The translations under genes were made by a program, and so were the position numbers. The notes below the pieces were generated by a model. It did no database searches, was not told the origin of the DNA, and worked only from the letters and a program-made list of their open reading frames with translations. This document shows, one piece after another, positions 13,584-13,759 of a stretch of DNA of 13,759 nucleotides (the first letter of the stretch is position 1; each line of letters begins with the position of its first letter). Source of the DNA: JBFJVD01 sp041624375 (lineage in GTDB: Bacteria; Chloroflexota; Anaerolineae; Anaerolineales; E44-bin32); assembly GCA_041624375.1 (NCBI GenBank), contig JBFJVD010000048.1, positions 1 through 13,759 of the forward strand. Reading direction: 5' to 3'.

Positions 13584-13613
13584 ATACTAGGGGCGTGTTG
13601 AAGAATCTGTCAA
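13584..13613 (-). promoter_or_regulatory. Sigma70-type promoter of the glycerol block
   Basis: On the minus strand TTGACA (13613-13608, perfect consensus), an 18-nt spacer and TAGTAT (13589-13584) form a promoter, with the start expected near 13577. It lies downstream of the regulator stop codon and about 350 nt upstream of glpF. No convincing -24/-12 sigma54 site was seen, although the regulator has a Fis-type helix-turn-helix. Confidence 0.65.
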
Positions 13614-13650
13614 TCTAGCGGCCCATTGTGTTTCGATTTGAAACAGATTC
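13603..13650. promoter_or_regulatory. Nested inverted repeats overlapping and upstream of the -35 box
   Basis: The outer arms GAATCTGT (13603-13610) and ACAGATTC (13643-13650) are perfect 8-bp inverted copies; the first overlaps the -35 box. An inner dyad, TGTTTC-N5-GAAACA (13629-13645), is centred about 60 nt upstream of the predicted start, a typical activator position. These are candidate operators for the regulator ending at 13689 or another glycerol regulator. Confidence 0.5.
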
Positions 13651-13688
13651 GCCGGCTGGAGAGCCGCTGCTGAGATGCTGGTGTCCGT

Positions 13689-13757
13689 TTAGTTGCGGCG
13701 GAACTCCTCGGGGGAGATGTCGAACAGCTTCATCTTCCGCCACACGGTGGTGCGCCC
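13689..13757 (-). CDS. C-terminal end of a transcriptional regulator with a Fis-type helix-turn-helix (partial)
   Basis: Only 22 codons and the TAA stop lie in the window; the gene continues past the right edge. The tail reads GRTTVWRKMKLFDI and then about eight more residues. G/S-RTT-x-WRK-M/L-K is the recognition helix of Fis-type (HTH_8) domains at the C-terminus of NtrC/DhaR/AcoR-like activators. It is on the same strand as, and directly upstream of, the glycerol block, so it probably regulates that block; E. coli DhaR is a precedent. A weak 5-bp hairpin (13653-13666) follows the stop, with no T run. Family assignment rests on a very short segment, and the effector is unknown. Confidence 0.6.
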   Translation of the reverse strand, partial: GRTTVWRKMKLFDISPEEFRRN

Positions 13758-13759
13758 GA

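Noticed and set aside
1..13759. CRISPR arrays, insertion sequences, phage genes, tRNA or rRNA
   Set aside because: No regularly spaced repeats, transposase-like proteins, terminal inverted repeats with target duplications, or tRNA-like folds were seen.

Overview
The window is GC-rich, bacterial, and almost fully coding. It has two plus-strand genes on the left (about 0.3-3.05 kb). The rest (3.1-13.23 kb) is a long minus-strand block devoted to glycerol and dihydroxyacetone (DHA) use. The organism has a respiratory chain and a type II citrate synthase, and shows no proteobacterial hallmarks. A Chloroflexota (Thermomicrobia-like) or actinobacterial source would fit the protein styles, but this is a guess that nothing in the window settles.

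Left part, plus strand: a strong hairpin ends an upstream unit (27-58). A 17-codon open frame with a good ribosome site (135-188) precedes citrate synthase (gltA, 295-1581), which has its own terminator (1607-1637). A good sigma70-type promoter (1650-1678) then drives an amidohydrolase of the methylthioadenosine/S-adenosylhomocysteine deaminase group (1723-3051). That gene converges on the glycerol block.

Right part, minus strand, in transcription order: the C-terminal tail of a regulator with a Fis-type helix-turn-helix (13757-13689); a promoter with nested dyads; a roughly 350-nt leader containing an intrinsic terminator (a candidate attenuator); then glpF (glycerol channel), dhaK and dhaL (DHA kinase), glpK (glycerol kinase) and a hairpin. 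After these come a small two-helix membrane protein, glpA (FAD glycerol-3-phosphate dehydrogenase), genes for a succinate-dehydrogenase-type iron-sulfur subunit and two membrane anchors (sdhB, sdhC, sdhD types), and finally an 838-residue DhaM-HPr-Enzyme I fusion.

Proposed function: glycerol enters through GlpF and GlpK makes glycerol-3-phosphate. GlpA oxidises it to dihydroxyacetone phosphate. DHA is phosphorylated by DhaK-DhaL using phosphate from PEP, relayed through the single-chain EI-HPr-DhaM protein. The most striking point is that no sdhA lies beside the sdhBCD-type genes. Their upstream partner is a GlpA cut short exactly before the C-terminal [2Fe-2S] domain of classical GlpA, and neither glpB nor glpC is present. 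I infer a hybrid respiratory glycerol-3-phosphate:quinone oxidoreductase in which GlpA replaces SdhA on a complex II chassis with a probable two-heme anchor. This is inference from gene order and domain content and has not been shown.
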